Both the position numbers and the translations under genes were made by a program. From Bacteroides sp. GM023 (lineage in GTDB: Bacteria > Bacteroidota > Bacteroidia > Bacteroidales > Bacteroidaceae): a stretch of DNA of 64,000 bases. Under the pieces are notes generated by a model. It was not told where the DNA came from and did no database searches. It worked only from the letters and a program-made list of their open reading frames with translations. The stretch covers positions 62,001-126,000 of the forward strand of contig NZ_JAAXGE010000013.1 in the NCBI RefSeq assembly GCF_014750685.1, given 5' to 3'. Within the stretch, counting starts at the first letter, position 1, and every line of letters begins with the position of its first letter. Below, piece by piece: positions 1 to 10,113 of the stretch.

Positions 1-2
1 AA

Positions 3-863
3 ACATCGGATATGCTGATGTCTATCCCCTACTCCTATACGACAGGATTCGGAAACAACATCGGCAATATCGGCGGAATGGTCAATAAAGGTATCGACTT
101 GAACCTGAATGTAGACCTGATTAACAATGCCAAATTCTTCTGGACGTTCAGAGCTTCATTGAACTACAACAAGAATGAAATCACCGAACTCTTCAACGGC
201 TTGAATGAATACGTGATACCTGATACGGGAACCAAACTGAAAATCGGCCGGTCATACGGCGAACTTTATTGCGTGAAACGTGCCGGAGTAGACCCGCGCG
301 ACGGTAAAATAGTCTGGTACGACAAGAACGGAAACCTGACGAAGACGTACAGCGAGGACAATGCCATCTTCATCGACAAGCAAATGTTTGCTCCATGGAC
401 CGGAGGATTCGGGACAACCGCAAGCTGGAAAGGGCTGACGGCAACCGTCGACTTTTCTTTCGCACTCAATAAATATATGATTAACTACGATCGCTATGTG
501 TTGGAAAGTCCGAATGACGTCGGGCTGAAATACAACCAGACCAAGCGTATGCTCAATATGTGGACTACTCCCGGACAGGTCACAGACATTCCGGCAGCCA
601 CAGAGAAGGTTTACCTGGACGATTCTTTCGCAGAAAACTCCTCCTACCTTCGTCTGAGAACGCTATCCATCTCTTATGCTCTCCCGAAGAAGCTGATTCA
701 AAAGTCGAAGTTTTTTGAAAGTTGCAACATCTTCTTCGTTGGCCGCAACCTGTTGACCTTTACGGATTTCACAGGATACGACCCGGAACCGGAGATGAAT
801 GCGGTGAAATTCAATTATCCCAATACCCGTCAATATTCAGTTGGCGTGGAGGTTTCTTTCTAA
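3..863 (+). CDS. SusC/RagA-family TonB-dependent receptor, C-terminal part
   Basis: The reading frame is open to the left window edge, so only the last 286 residues are seen. They look like the end of a SusC-type outer-membrane barrel: alternating aromatic and polar strands, the motif FVGRNLLTFTDFTGYDPE near the end that is typical of SusC C-termini, and a terminal phenylalanine (VEVSF) expected for insertion by the BAM machinery. SusC proteins import oligomers across the outer membrane using TonB energy, with a SusD lid. The next gene, 18 bp downstream, is susD-like, which supports the call. The plug and TonB box lie outside the window, so substrate and regulation cannot be judged. The in-frame Met at position 12 is internal and is not a start. 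Confidence 0.93.
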   Translation, partial: TSDMLMSIPYSYTTGFGNNIGNIGGMVNKGIDLNLNVDLINNAKFFWTFRASLNYNKNEITELFNGLNEYVIPDTGTKLKIGRSYGELYCVKRAGVDPRDGKIVWYDKNGNLTKTYSEDNAIFIDKQMFAPWTGGFGTTASWKGLTATVDFSFALNKYMINYDRYVLESPNDVGLKYNQTKRMLNMWTTPGQVTDIPAATEKVYLDDSFAENSSYLRLRTLSISYALPKKLIQKSKFFESCNIFFVGRNLLTFTDFTGYDPEPEMNAVKFNYPNTRQYSVGVEVSF

Positions 864-881
864 ACATATAGGACATTAGTT

Positions 882-2402
882 ATGAGAAAAATAAATTATA
901 TACTCTTTACAGCTGCTTTGCTGATTTGCAGTGCTTGTGATATGAATAAGATGCCGGAAGGTTCTCTGAGCGGAGACATCGTATTCACGATGCAGGATTG
1001 CCGCAGTTACCACATCGGGCTGTACGGCACTTTCCGGGCCTTGACCACCGGTGGTTTCGTCACTTATGGTGAAATACAAACGGACAATTTTCATGCGGTA
1101 TCCGAATATACCGGTGAATTGAATGTACTCTATACCGGAGATATCACTCCGGGGGCAGAGAGCGTTACCACAATATGGGCCGGTAATTATGAGACCATCG
1201 GACAAGCGAATTATTATATCAAGAAGCTAGACGAGCTTATAGCATCCGGGACAATTACCGCATCGGAAAATCTGGAACTCAAACGCTACATGGCAGAAGC
1301 GTTCTTCACCCGTGCTTATTGTTACTTCGACCTGACACAGAAGTTCTGCCAGCGGTACGATCCGGGGACTGCTTCCCAAGACCACAGCGGATTGCCATTG
1401 GTTACCAAATACAATCCGTCCAGTGACAACACACAGTATCCCGACCGCATGACGCTGGAGGAAACATACAAACTGATTCTGAATGATTTGTCGCAATCAT
1501 TGGAAGAAATGACGGCATTTGATGAGAAAAACCCGGATGCCAATCCTTCCGGCGCATTAACTCCCTGGATTACGACAGACGTAGTAAAAGCTCTTCAGGC
1601 ACGTGTTGCCCTGGTGATGGGCGATTATGAAACTGCCCTGAAAAAATCGGAAGGAATCATCAACTCGTCCAGATACAACCTGACGAACAATGAAACTAAT
1701 CTTTATAATTTCTGGAGCGTGGATTATGGAGCTTACGAGACTCTCTGGTTGGTCACGATGACCAGAGACTATACCGGATACTCTACGGGTTCTCCTTTCC
1801 TGGCAAATACCGGTGCTGTAATCAGCTTCATACCGACGAACGATGTAGCCACTTTGTATAGTGACAAAGACATACGCGCCAAAGCCTATCTGGGCAGCCG
1901 TGCGATTCGGGTATCGGCCGGTAGCGAAACTGTTTCCGCATTGACCAAATATCCGGGCAATCCGTACCTGTACTACAACATCAATACTTTCTGCAATATG
2001 TCAAAGCCGTTCCGCATTGCGGAGCAGTACTTGATTGCCGCAGAGTCGGCCGCCAAGCAAGATTTGACTTCCAAATCCAATCTATACCTCAACGAGTTGA
2101 AGAAAAACCGTATTACCGGTTATGAATCCAAACAGTTGGCAGGCGACAATTTGATGAAAGAGATCAAAGCCGAAAGACGTCGGGAATTACTATGCGAGGG
2201 ATTCCGCCTGAGCGACCTGAAACGCTGGCATGAAGGCTTCGAGCGTTCGGAAGGACAAAAGACCGGAACTGTCATCAATAAACTGGGCAACGTGCACCGG
2301 TTGAAATACGATGCGGATGACTATCGCCTGGTATGGCCGATTCCGCAAGAAGAGATTGATGCGAATCCGCAGATTAAGTCACAGCAGAATCCCGGATATT
2401 AA
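882..2402 (+). CDS. SusD/RagB-family surface nutrient-binding lipoprotein
   Basis: A 506-residue protein with a lipoprotein signal (hydrophobic residues 6-16, lipidated Cys19). The middle carries TPR-like helices, for example MAEAFFTRAYCYFDL near residue 135. The C-terminal SusD signature ERRRELLCEGFRLSDLKRW lies at about 428-446, followed by a W-P-I-P-x-x-E-I-x-x-N-P ending shared by most SusD proteins. SusD proteins sit on the cell surface as the lid of the SusC barrel and bind the ligand. The gene follows the SusC gene after 18 bp and leads a run of lipoprotein genes. The ligand is not known; the protease downstream hints at a protein or glycoprotein rather than a plain polysaccharide (inference). 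Confidence 0.95.
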   Translation: MRKINYILFTAALLICSACDMNKMPEGSLSGDIVFTMQDCRSYHIGLYGTFRALTTGGFVTYGEIQTDNFHAVSEYTGELNVLYTGDITPGAESVTTIWAGNYETIGQANYYIKKLDELIASGTITASENLELKRYMAEAFFTRAYCYFDLTQKFCQRYDPGTASQDHSGLPLVTKYNPSSDNTQYPDRMTLEETYKLILNDLSQSLEEMTAFDEKNPDANPSGALTPWITTDVVKALQARVALVMGDYETALKKSEGIINSSRYNLTNNETNLYNFWSVDYGAYETLWLVTMTRDYTGYSTGSPFLANTGAVISFIPTNDVATLYSDKDIRAKAYLGSRAIRVSAGSETVSALTKYPGNPYLYYNINTFCNMSKPFRIAEQYLIAAESAAKQDLTSKSNLYLNELKKNRITGYESKQLAGDNLMKEIKAERRRELLCEGFRLSDLKRWHEGFERSEGQKTGTVINKLGNVHRLKYDADDYRLVWPIPQEEIDANPQIKSQQNPGY

Positions 2403-2426
2403 TTCAAAACAAGAACATGATTAGAT

Positions 2427-3323
2427 ATGAAATATATTAAAAATTTTATGTTGATAACTTGCTTGTCTTTATCCATGACAGCATGTGATGATAGTGATGA
2501 TATCCGGAATAATGAGACAAATGCGGTGTTGGAGTTTGAATCATCTTCCATTACGGTAAAAGAGGATGCTAATTTTATAACTGTACCCATTGTTGTTTCC
2601 GGTACCAATGAGCGGAATGGAGATATCTTTTTTCAGGTATCATTAAAAAGCGAGAATGGCAATCTGAAACTGGATAGAGACATTATTCTGACTACCGATC
2701 ATTACCGCATACCGGCCGGAACCAATAAAGTAACTTTGGAAATTGGCCTTCGTATAGAGAACGCGAAAATAGAGCACAACCGGTACATCACTCTTGCCAT
2801 CACAGATCCCGTAGGGGCTACGGTCGGCGCAAAGGGAGAATACCGGATTGATATAACCGAGAAGAACCCGATGGACGGTTCTTACCTGATAAGAGGTATC
2901 AACCCTTTCAACGGCTACTTGGCCAGCGGCAGGGTGGAAGTTACTTTCCCGGACGAAGCGATGGAAACCGCCACGTTCGACTTCGGGCTGGGCAACACTA
3001 TTCCGGTGAATATGACAATGATGATTCCGGACCGCCTGTATTTTATTGAGATAGAAGCCTTCCAATCGGCAGGTCTTTACAATGGTTCGGAGATTTATTT
3101 GTCATGGGCTTCCCTGAACGCGAAAGGGAAGCTGATTTATGAGAAAGACGGAGTGAAACCGAATATAAAAGGTATACTTGAAATCCTTTCGACAGAAGCC
3201 GGCAAAAAGTATGTATTTACTTTCAATGAAGGATTCGGGTTGGTGTCTTTGGTGAAAGATGAAGTGGCATGGTATCAGTCTGATGTCTTCAGCAGCGAAC
3301 TAACGGCAACGAAAGAAGATTAA
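2427..3323 (+). CDS. Surface lipoprotein with Calx-beta-like N-terminal domain
   Basis: A 298-residue lipoprotein: signal of about 19 residues, lipidated Cys20, followed by DDSDD, a strong match to the acidic surface-export signal of Bacteroidetes lipoproteins. Residues about 35-140 resemble a Calx-beta-like sandwich (FESSSITVKEDANFITVPIVVSG, then VTLEIGLRIENAKIEHNRYITLAI). The rest (about 145-290) is beta-rich and not recognised. It sits third in the operon, 24 bp after susD, where SusCD systems usually encode accessory surface glycan- or peptide-binding lipoproteins. A binding role is inferred from position and fold only. Confidence 0.8.
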   Translation: MKYIKNFMLITCLSLSMTACDDSDDIRNNETNAVLEFESSSITVKEDANFITVPIVVSGTNERNGDIFFQVSLKSENGNLKLDRDIILTTDHYRIPAGTNKVTLEIGLRIENAKIEHNRYITLAITDPVGATVGAKGEYRIDITEKNPMDGSYLIRGINPFNGYLASGRVEVTFPDEAMETATFDFGLGNTIPVNMTMMIPDRLYFIEIEAFQSAGLYNGSEIYLSWASLNAKGKLIYEKDGVKPNIKGILEILSTEAGKKYVFTFNEGFGLVSLVKDEVAWYQSDVFSSELTATKED

Positions 3324-3353
3324 ACAAGTGCATAAAATTAAATCCTCATAGGA

Positions 3354-6209
3354 ATGAAAAAATACTTATTATTTATTATATCCTTCCTGTTCGTTCTGGG
3401 CAGTTGTACCGATGAGCAGGAAATGCGGCAAGATACTCCGAAAGGGAACATCAATGTACCTTTGGATGAAGAACATGTGAAATCCGGTGTTATCAGGATT
3501 AAACTGACACCGGAAGCGGATGCTAAACTTTGCATCGCAACCACCCGCAGCGGTGAGTTGACTACCGGCATCGAATCATTGGACGCGCTTAGTTCCTCTT
3601 TCAAAATATCGAAAATCAAACAAGTCTTTGCCGGAGGCGGCAAATATGAAGATAGAAGACGCAAAGCCGGTTTACTCTTGTGGTATGACATCTATTTTGA
3701 TGAGAAAGAACCGATGACGCGTGCTTTCAATGCGGTATTGAATATTCCGGAAGCACAGTATGTGGAACCGATTCTGAAACTCCAGCGTATCAAAGGTACC
3801 GGAATGTCTCCTATGACACAGGAATTGGCGAAAGAACTGGCAGTCAATCTCAACAACGGAACTTCCGAGTATCCGACAGCAAGCAGCGATTTCAACGATC
3901 CTTATCTGAAGTATCAATGGCATTATCACAATGAAGGAGTACTTCGCCACTCATTGCCCGGTGCAGACATCAATTTGCTGAAAGCATGGGAAATCGAGAC
4001 AGGCAAACCGCAAGTGATTGTGGCCATCATAGACGGTGGTATCGAAACCACACATCCGGACATCGCTCCGAATCTTTGGGTAAATCAGCCGGAACAGAAT
4101 GGTTCTGCTAATATGGACGATGATTTTAACGGATATACGGATGATATTCACGGATATAACTTTGTATTTCCACATGATAATGATTTATGGAATAAAGATG
4201 GTATTCAAGGTGAATATGGCAGCACAGACCAGGGAAAAGTAACCGGACATGAGCACGGTACGCACGTTGCCGGAACGGTAGCCGCTGTCAACAACAACGG
4301 TCTCGGCGTATGTGGAGTAGCCGGTGGAAACGGTGACCCTAACTCGGGAATCCGCATGATGAGTTGCCAGATCTTTGCATATGATGACGAAGGTATAGAG
4401 ACCAGTGCAGAAGAGAATAAGTCAATCGCCTTCTTATATGCGGCTGAAAATGGCGCTGTTATCGCACAGAACAGTTGGTCGTACGGATGGACCGGTTCGG
4501 AAGTGGAAATTATGGAATCGGACAAGGAAGCCATAAATTATTTCATTGATAATGCCGGAAAAGACGAGGATGGCAATCAGGTTGGCCCCATGAAAGGGGG
4601 AATCGTGATTTTCGCCACCGGAAACGACAATGTGAATGCACGCACAATGCCTTCTTCCTACGAACGGGTATTTTCCGTATCTTCTTTCCGCGCCGACTAC
4701 AAAAGAGCGGTTTACTCCAACTACGGTTCATGGGTAAATGTCGCTTCTCCCGGTGGAGACGGTGACTATCCGGAAGGAACACAGGTATTCAGCACATATA
4801 TGAAGGGACAATATGGTTTCATGGCGGGTACCTCTATGGCTTGTCCGCACGTATCGGGCATCGCAGCGCTGGTGGTTTCAAAATACGGAGTCAGCGAGAA
4901 TGGTGATTTCCTGCCTTTCACGAATGAAGATTTGAAGGATAGACTGCTGGCTTCGACCAACGATGAGATAAGATGGTACAATCCGGCCAGCATCCCGATG
5001 GGAAAAGGCTATATCAATGCCTATAAAGCATTGGCAAACGTGGGGAAAATGGCTCCGGACCGTGTCGGCAATTTAAATCCGGTATGGTTGGCAGATAAAG
5101 TAAAACTCTCGTGGAAAGTGACAGTGGACGCGGATGACCTCACCAAGAAAGCGAAAGGATATAAACTATTTATCAGTAAAAGCAATCTGTACGGACTTGA
5201 TTTCAGCCGTTTATCCATTCCCGTCACCCAAGAAGTACTGACAGGAGATAAAGAAGTAGGCGAAACATTAAGCTGTGAACTGGATGGCCTGGAGATGGGC
5301 AGCACTTATTATGTTTCCATCGCCGCATTCGATGCCGATGGCAATATATCCTTATCTTCCACTATCCTGGGTGAGCCGGTTGCCAACAGAGCACCAATCG
5401 CGGAAGGACTTCCGGAGATGATTTCGCTAAGAAAAGACGAACATCTTGAAATAGTATTGACTGTTACGGATATTGAAGGTGATGAATGGAAGTATGAATT
5501 TGACAAGAAAGGCAGCAAGGCAATCTCTATCAAGCGTGAAAATAGCCAGTTAATATTGACATTTGACGCTACGAAAGAAACTCCGGGCAGCACATTTGAA
5601 GCTGTACTGAAGCTATACGATACGGTAGAGCCGGACAAAGTAAATGAAATTCAGTTCACTTATTCCATTGTAAACAATGCTCCGATATTGCTGAAGCAAT
5701 TCCCTGATATCCTATTCCACTATATAGGTGAGAAGAAAGAATACGAACTGGATGAGTATTTTACGGAAAAAGATAAAGACGCGATTACTTATGAAATCAC
5801 GATCAACAATCCGCAAATAGTATCAGCTACCATATCGGGCAATAAACTGACCGTAGAAGCAAAAGGCGTGGGAGTTGGAAAAGTCTTCATCACAGCCAAA
5901 GACCCGTATAATGCGACTGTGGGAACTTCTTTCGAAGTGACCAGCCGCGACGAGAGCAGTGACGTCGACCTTTATCCGGTTCCAGTCAAGAGAGACGGTG
6001 TGCTGAACATCCGTATGGGACGCTATGTGGAAGGCAATGCACAGGTGACACTGAATAGTCTGAGCGGTGCCAAAGTATTCAGCCAACAAGTTGCCATTTC
6101 GCCGGACAAAGCGTCACAGGTAGATTTGAGCAGCCTCAAGGCCGGCAATTATCAGATAGTGGTTAAATATAAACAACAGGAATTCACTCGAAATATTACG
6201 AAATTATGA
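3354..6209 (+). CDS. Subtilisin-family (S8) serine protease lipoprotein with T9SS-like C-terminal domain
   Basis: A 951-residue protein with a lipobox ending at Cys18 and acidic residues after it (TDEQE), so probably surface-anchored. After a propeptide-like region (about 20-185) comes a subtilase domain with the full catalytic triad: Asp227 in IIDGG, His301 in HGTHVAG and Ser494 in GTSMACPH, plus a GND oxyanion region. An Fn3-like segment (about 595-675) and cadherin-like beta domains (about 690-865) follow. The last 80 residues (from DLYPVPVKRDG to the end) match the type A sorting domain of type IX secretion cargo in pattern: D-x-YPxP, then a QVDLSSLKAGNYQIVV core and a short final strand. 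The stop overlaps the start of the PorV-like gene (ATGA). It probably degrades or processes a surface protein substrate; the substrate is unknown. Confidence 0.93.
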   Translation: MKKYLLFIISFLFVLGSCTDEQEMRQDTPKGNINVPLDEEHVKSGVIRIKLTPEADAKLCIATTRSGELTTGIESLDALSSSFKISKIKQVFAGGGKYEDRRRKAGLLLWYDIYFDEKEPMTRAFNAVLNIPEAQYVEPILKLQRIKGTGMSPMTQELAKELAVNLNNGTSEYPTASSDFNDPYLKYQWHYHNEGVLRHSLPGADINLLKAWEIETGKPQVIVAIIDGGIETTHPDIAPNLWVNQPEQNGSANMDDDFNGYTDDIHGYNFVFPHDNDLWNKDGIQGEYGSTDQGKVTGHEHGTHVAGTVAAVNNNGLGVCGVAGGNGDPNSGIRMMSCQIFAYDDEGIETSAEENKSIAFLYAAENGAVIAQNSWSYGWTGSEVEIMESDKEAINYFIDNAGKDEDGNQVGPMKGGIVIFATGNDNVNARTMPSSYERVFSVSSFRADYKRAVYSNYGSWVNVASPGGDGDYPEGTQVFSTYMKGQYGFMAGTSMACPHVSGIAALVVSKYGVSENGDFLPFTNEDLKDRLLASTNDEIRWYNPASIPMGKGYINAYKALANVGKMAPDRVGNLNPVWLADKVKLSWKVTVDADDLTKKAKGYKLFISKSNLYGLDFSRLSIPVTQEVLTGDKEVGETLSCELDGLEMGSTYYVSIAAFDADGNISLSSTILGEPVANRAPIAEGLPEMISLRKDEHLEIVLTVTDIEGDEWKYEFDKKGSKAISIKRENSQLILTFDATKETPGSTFEAVLKLYDTVEPDKVNEIQFTYSIVNNAPILLKQFPDILFHYIGEKKEYELDEYFTEKDKDAITYEITINNPQIVSATISGNKLTVEAKGVGVGKVFITAKDPYNATVGTSFEVTSRDESSDVDLYPVPVKRDGVLNIRMGRYVEGNAQVTLNSLSGAKVFSQQVAISPDKASQVDLSSLKAGNYQIVVKYKQQEFTRNITKL

Positions 6210-7141
6210 TAAGACTGAAACTAATTGTACTTCCGATATGCTTGTTTTGCTGCCTGGCAGTTAAAGCGCAAGACCCTGCATCCGTTGGCTTCGTGACAGA
6301 CGCACGTACAGCGGGAATGGGAGGTGCGGGAATCGCTCTGGATGCCAATGCGTATTCTCTATTCCGCAATACGGCCGCAATCTCCTTTGCCGACTCCCGT
6401 ATAGCCGCTTCCTACGGCTACAACGCACTTTTCAATGATGCAAAAATACATTCGGCGGCAGGTTACTACCGCTTGAACGATAAACACGCTTTTACGGCAG
6501 GTGTCCGTTATTATGCGCCTGATAAGATTGAGAATATGGTGTCCGGCAGTGACGGCACCACTTTCAACACGGTTCAGCCTTACGACCTTCTGATCGACCT
6601 CGGCTATGCCCGGAGGGTGAATGACGTGTTGGGACTTTCCGCCAATGTGCGCTATATCTACTCGAAGCTCAACGAAGTGGAGGGCTTCAAGGCGGGCAAG
6701 TCGATGGCTCTCGATTTGGGCTTGCACTTCCGCAAGGATGCTTACAGCGCAGCCATCACAGTGTACAACCTCGGCAAACTGATTGATTACGGGGTAGAAG
6801 AATACAGAATGCCCGCCAGCATCAATGCCGGTGGCGCCTATCGTTATGTATTGGCCGAAGATCATCAGTTCACAGGCTCTCTGGAAGGAAAATACAATTT
6901 CCTTCCCAGTGATTACAGTTTCTTCACGGGAGGTATCGGAGCGGAATATATGTTCCGCAATATGGTTGCCGTGAGAGGAGGATACCATCTGGCTAGCGAA
7001 AACAAGTCAACGGGAAATTACGGTTCGGTAGGATGCGGGGTTTATCTAGGCCCGCTGGTGGTCGACTTCGCTTACTTACTGACAGAGAAAAGCAGCATTA
7101 TGAAAGATGTCTGGTATATCACAGCAGGTATCCGGTTCTGA
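6206..7141 (+). CDS. PorV/PorQ-like outer-membrane beta-barrel protein
   Basis: A 311-residue protein with a signal peptide cleaved after Ala21, leaving Gln22 at the mature N-terminus. It continues with ASVGFVTDARTAGMGGAGIALDANAYSLFRNTAAIS, the N-terminal signature of the PorV/PorQ (FadL-like) family: sequence around D-A-R-T-A-G-M-G-G and then an N-P-A-like segment. The remainder alternates as amphipathic strands and ends in aromatic F (ITAGIRF). In type IX secretion, PorV carries cargo to the attachment complex and PorQ acts in sortase complexes. Here the gene overlaps the protease stop by 4 bp, so the two are translated together, which suggests the barrel serves the protease. No core type IX genes are visible in the window. 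Confidence 0.82.
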   Translation: MIRLKLIVLPICLFCCLAVKAQDPASVGFVTDARTAGMGGAGIALDANAYSLFRNTAAISFADSRIAASYGYNALFNDAKIHSAAGYYRLNDKHAFTAGVRYYAPDKIENMVSGSDGTTFNTVQPYDLLIDLGYARRVNDVLGLSANVRYIYSKLNEVEGFKAGKSMALDLGLHFRKDAYSAAITVYNLGKLIDYGVEEYRMPASINAGGAYRYVLAEDHQFTGSLEGKYNFLPSDYSFFTGGIGAEYMFRNMVAVRGGYHLASENKSTGNYGSVGCGVYLGPLVVDFAYLLTEKSSIMKDVWYITAGIRF

Positions 7142-7179
7142 TTCGTAACGAACATGTTTAATTTTAATTCATCTGAAAA

Positions 7180-8619
7180 ATGAAAAATAAGCTTTTTATA
7201 TATCCATATATTGCTTTGCTGACGATTGTGTTCGGATCCGTGCTGACGGGCTGTGACGATGAGGAGAAGGAAGCGCTGGTGGCACCTTCCATCGTCATCG
7301 ACAGAATCGTGACTACCAATAGTACCGAACTGAAGATCATTTTTACTCCGAGCGGGAGTACAAGCAATTTTAAATACGCCATCGGCAATGAGACCGACCG
7401 GCAGGCTTTTATCAACGGCAGCCTTTCGACCACCCAATCACAGGATGGCAACGAGAAACAGACTATTACTTTCTCCAACCTGAATGAGAAAGAAGTCTAT
7501 ACTATTTTTGCCACTGCTTACGGTGTTGACGGTACTCAGGGCCCTATTGCCTCTATCAAGGCCGAAACACGTAAGAAGGTGGAAATCTTTGAAGTGATCC
7601 GCAAGTACGTTACGTCCAGTTCTGCCGGTTTCTGCTTTAACGCAACCAGCGATTACTACAAATTCGAGTACGCTTTAGGCCGGCCGGGCGATAAGGAAAT
7701 CTTTGAAAAAGGAGTGATTGACGGATTCAGCACCAAAGAAGATATCAGTGCGTATACGGCCAACTATTTCGACTTGCACCCCAATACGGACTATGTGTTC
7801 TTCGTACGCGGCTATGACCGTTCGTCGGGACTGGAATCCGATACACAGGAGATGCCATTCACAACCGCTGCTTCGGGAACCGGACCGGAAGTTAAGCTCC
7901 GTACCGACTACATGGACATCTACGCCGGTGATTACACCTTTATTCCAAACGAGCATTGCAGCAAAATCGTTTCTTTTCTTTCTATAAAAGATGAATACGC
8001 AGACGTTATCAACAATGAAATGAACTGGAGAGGTGATTTGATAACCATGATGGAAACATGGAACAAGCTCAATGCCGGACTGACTTACTCAGCTACCGGA
8101 TCGCCGCTGGAAGTGACGTATACCACCAGCAAGATGCTGACGCCCGAAGTCACCAATCCGTACAACTACCCGTTAGAAGCATACTCCTTACTGTATGATG
8201 CGGATGGCGAGGTATATGGTATTCAGCGTTTCAGCCTCTCCACTCCTGCCTATCAGGATGGTATGGGTGAAGCGAAAGTCGATTTCAAGATATCCAATAT
8301 AAATGATTGCGGAGCTTTCTACGAATTTACTCCCAATAAATATACGATGGGGGTACTCTTTGAAACGTTTGATGCCGAATGGTACGAAAAGCTGCTACAG
8401 TCTGACGCCTATTACGATAATTATATCCGCGATTATCTGTACCTGAATGGTTATTGGAACTATTGCCATAAGGTATCTACCTTATCAATGCCGGAACGCT
8501 CGGCAGAACCGGGCAAGAAATACTATGTATTCTACCTGCCGATGAACTATAACGGTCCGGGCGACGGTTGGGGAAAAGTGAAATATGAAGTTTATACGAC
8601 ATTGGAAAAAGAACAGTAA
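7180..8619 (+). CDS. Surface lipoprotein with Fn3-like repeats
   Basis: A 479-residue lipoprotein with lipidated Cys25 followed by DDEEKE, a clear acidic surface-export signal. Two consecutive fibronectin type III-like segments follow: residues about 36-128 (ending TIFATAYGVDGTQGPIASIKAETRK) and about 130-230 (with TDYVFFVRGYDRSSG and PFTTAA). The C-terminal half, from about 240, is not recognised; it is rich in Tyr and Trp, which suits a ligand-binding surface. It follows the PorV-like gene by 38 bp in the same operon. No catalytic motif is visible; a binding role is inferred. Confidence 0.8.
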   Translation: MKNKLFIYPYIALLTIVFGSVLTGCDDEEKEALVAPSIVIDRIVTTNSTELKIIFTPSGSTSNFKYAIGNETDRQAFINGSLSTTQSQDGNEKQTITFSNLNEKEVYTIFATAYGVDGTQGPIASIKAETRKKVEIFEVIRKYVTSSSAGFCFNATSDYYKFEYALGRPGDKEIFEKGVIDGFSTKEDISAYTANYFDLHPNTDYVFFVRGYDRSSGLESDTQEMPFTTAASGTGPEVKLRTDYMDIYAGDYTFIPNEHCSKIVSFLSIKDEYADVINNEMNWRGDLITMMETWNKLNAGLTYSATGSPLEVTYTTSKMLTPEVTNPYNYPLEAYSLLYDADGEVYGIQRFSLSTPAYQDGMGEAKVDFKISNINDCGAFYEFTPNKYTMGVLFETFDAEWYEKLLQSDAYYDNYIRDYLYLNGYWNYCHKVSTLSMPERSAEPGKKYYVFYLPMNYNGPGDGWGKVKYEVYTTLEKEQ

Positions 8620-8637
8620 TCAAAAGATATTTAGTAT

Positions 8638-10074
8638 ATGATAACTAAGAATTGTTTAAAAATAAATCATCTGCTCGCAGCCTTTCTATTCGTAGTTTTG
8701 TGGCTATCGACGGGCAGTTGTAAAGATAATAAAGCCGACTATATCAACCTTTCGGCCAACTCATTCACCTTTAATGCCGATGGCAAGGAAGAATTGAAAA
8801 TCAACGTAGAAGCCAGCCAGGATTGGAGTGTGGAATATGTAGGCAAATGGGTGATCGAAAAAGGTAAAGATGCCAACTCAATCATGCTGGGAGCCACTCA
8901 GACACAGAACGGGTCGGTACGTTCGGCTCAAGTTATCTTCAGAGCCGGAGAGGCAGTGGAAACAGTCAACCTTACTCAGCTAGGCACCACTATAACCTTC
9001 AGTTTGCTTGAACCGACATCAGTTTATACGATTATGTCGCCGGGTGGTAAATATATTGGTGGGGTTACTTCCGCTATGGAAGGTAGCAAATACAAGTACA
9101 CTCCTTTCACCATCCATATAGCTACAGGCAGGAAAGAAGAAAAGCCGGCCATCATGGACGTCTCTCATGTGGCTTCAAGTATCTCAGATGAAGGTTTCTT
9201 CGTGATCTATGAAGAGGCGAAAGGTATCGCCAAATATTATGATGAGAATAATAACTTGACGACCATGAATATCCCTGCAAGCTTCGAATCACCACAAGTC
9301 TCCGCAACATCAGCAGACGGAAATATACTGGTGGGTTATGCCAAGAATACGACCGACAAGCGGTATTATCCAATCAAGTGGACCGGAGGAACGCCGAAAA
9401 TACTGGATATTCCGGAAGAATCGTTATTTGGTGAGTTAATTGATGTAGGGGTTTATGCCAGAGGATGCTCGGCAGACGGTTCTGTTGTTTACGGAGCTAT
9501 CGCCGACGATCAGAGCGCCCTTATCTGGAAAGGAGACAATAAAGTGAAGTTTGTCGGAGAAAACCTGATTAAAAAGCACATCATAACAGTGAATACTGGC
9601 GCCGGCGATTTCTCATATTTGGAAGTGGACCGTCCGATTTACTATGCCGACTGTACCAGCATAAGTATGAATGGTAAATATCTGGCTACAACTTTTCTAG
9701 AAATAACAGCACCGAATAAAGCAGTGAAAGTACTCTCCTATCCTGCTTATTATGATGTAGAAAATGAGACACTGACATATGTCAAGAATTTGCCCGACGG
9801 CTTCGAAGATGCTTCCGGAATCACAATCAGTAATGACGGTATTCTGTCGTTTGTATGTCCTGCCACGGCTTTCACGGATGGTTATGTATATGATATTCAT
9901 TCCAGGACAACGATGAAAGCTACTACTTTTCTTCGCGATGAGTATGGCGTGATCTTTACAGGCAATACTTCGGCAATCTATCAGTTCGCCCCGGATCGGA
10001 AAGCAGTATTCGGTATGAATATGCTTCTTCAGGGATCGGCTTATCAGTATTGGTATATCCATGCGGAGGAGTAA
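8638..10074 (+). CDS. Lipoprotein with BACON domain and propeller-like repeats
   Basis: A 478-residue protein with a lipobox (STGSC, Cys28). Residues about 32-116 fit the BACON fold found at the N-terminus of many Bacteroidetes surface proteins (SANSFTFNADGKEELKINVEAS..DWSVE, then VRSAQVIFRAGEAVETVNLTQ). Residues about 125-475 contain repeated units of the type SADGNILVGYA, SADGSVVYGAI and SMNGKYLATTF spaced through the chain, like blades of a beta-propeller (HAF/extracellular repeat type). It lies 18 bp after the Fn3 lipoprotein gene. No catalytic residues stand out; a binding role is likely. The propeller call is by pattern only. Confidence 0.78.
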   Translation: MITKNCLKINHLLAAFLFVVLWLSTGSCKDNKADYINLSANSFTFNADGKEELKINVEASQDWSVEYVGKWVIEKGKDANSIMLGATQTQNGSVRSAQVIFRAGEAVETVNLTQLGTTITFSLLEPTSVYTIMSPGGKYIGGVTSAMEGSKYKYTPFTIHIATGRKEEKPAIMDVSHVASSISDEGFFVIYEEAKGIAKYYDENNNLTTMNIPASFESPQVSATSADGNILVGYAKNTTDKRYYPIKWTGGTPKILDIPEESLFGELIDVGVYARGCSADGSVVYGAIADDQSALIWKGDNKVKFVGENLIKKHIITVNTGAGDFSYLEVDRPIYYADCTSISMNGKYLATTFLEITAPNKAVKVLSYPAYYDVENETLTYVKNLPDGFEDASGITISNDGILSFVCPATAFTDGYVYDIHSRTTMKATTFLRDEYGVIFTGNTSAIYQFAPDRKAVFGMNMLLQGSAYQYWYIHAEE

Positions 10075-10113
10075 GTAAATCTTATATTAATTACTTGTTA
10101 ATGAAAGAATAAC

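Noticed and set aside
6359..6988. 209-residue minus-strand frame
   Set aside because: It is antisense to the PorV-like gene and has no independent support.
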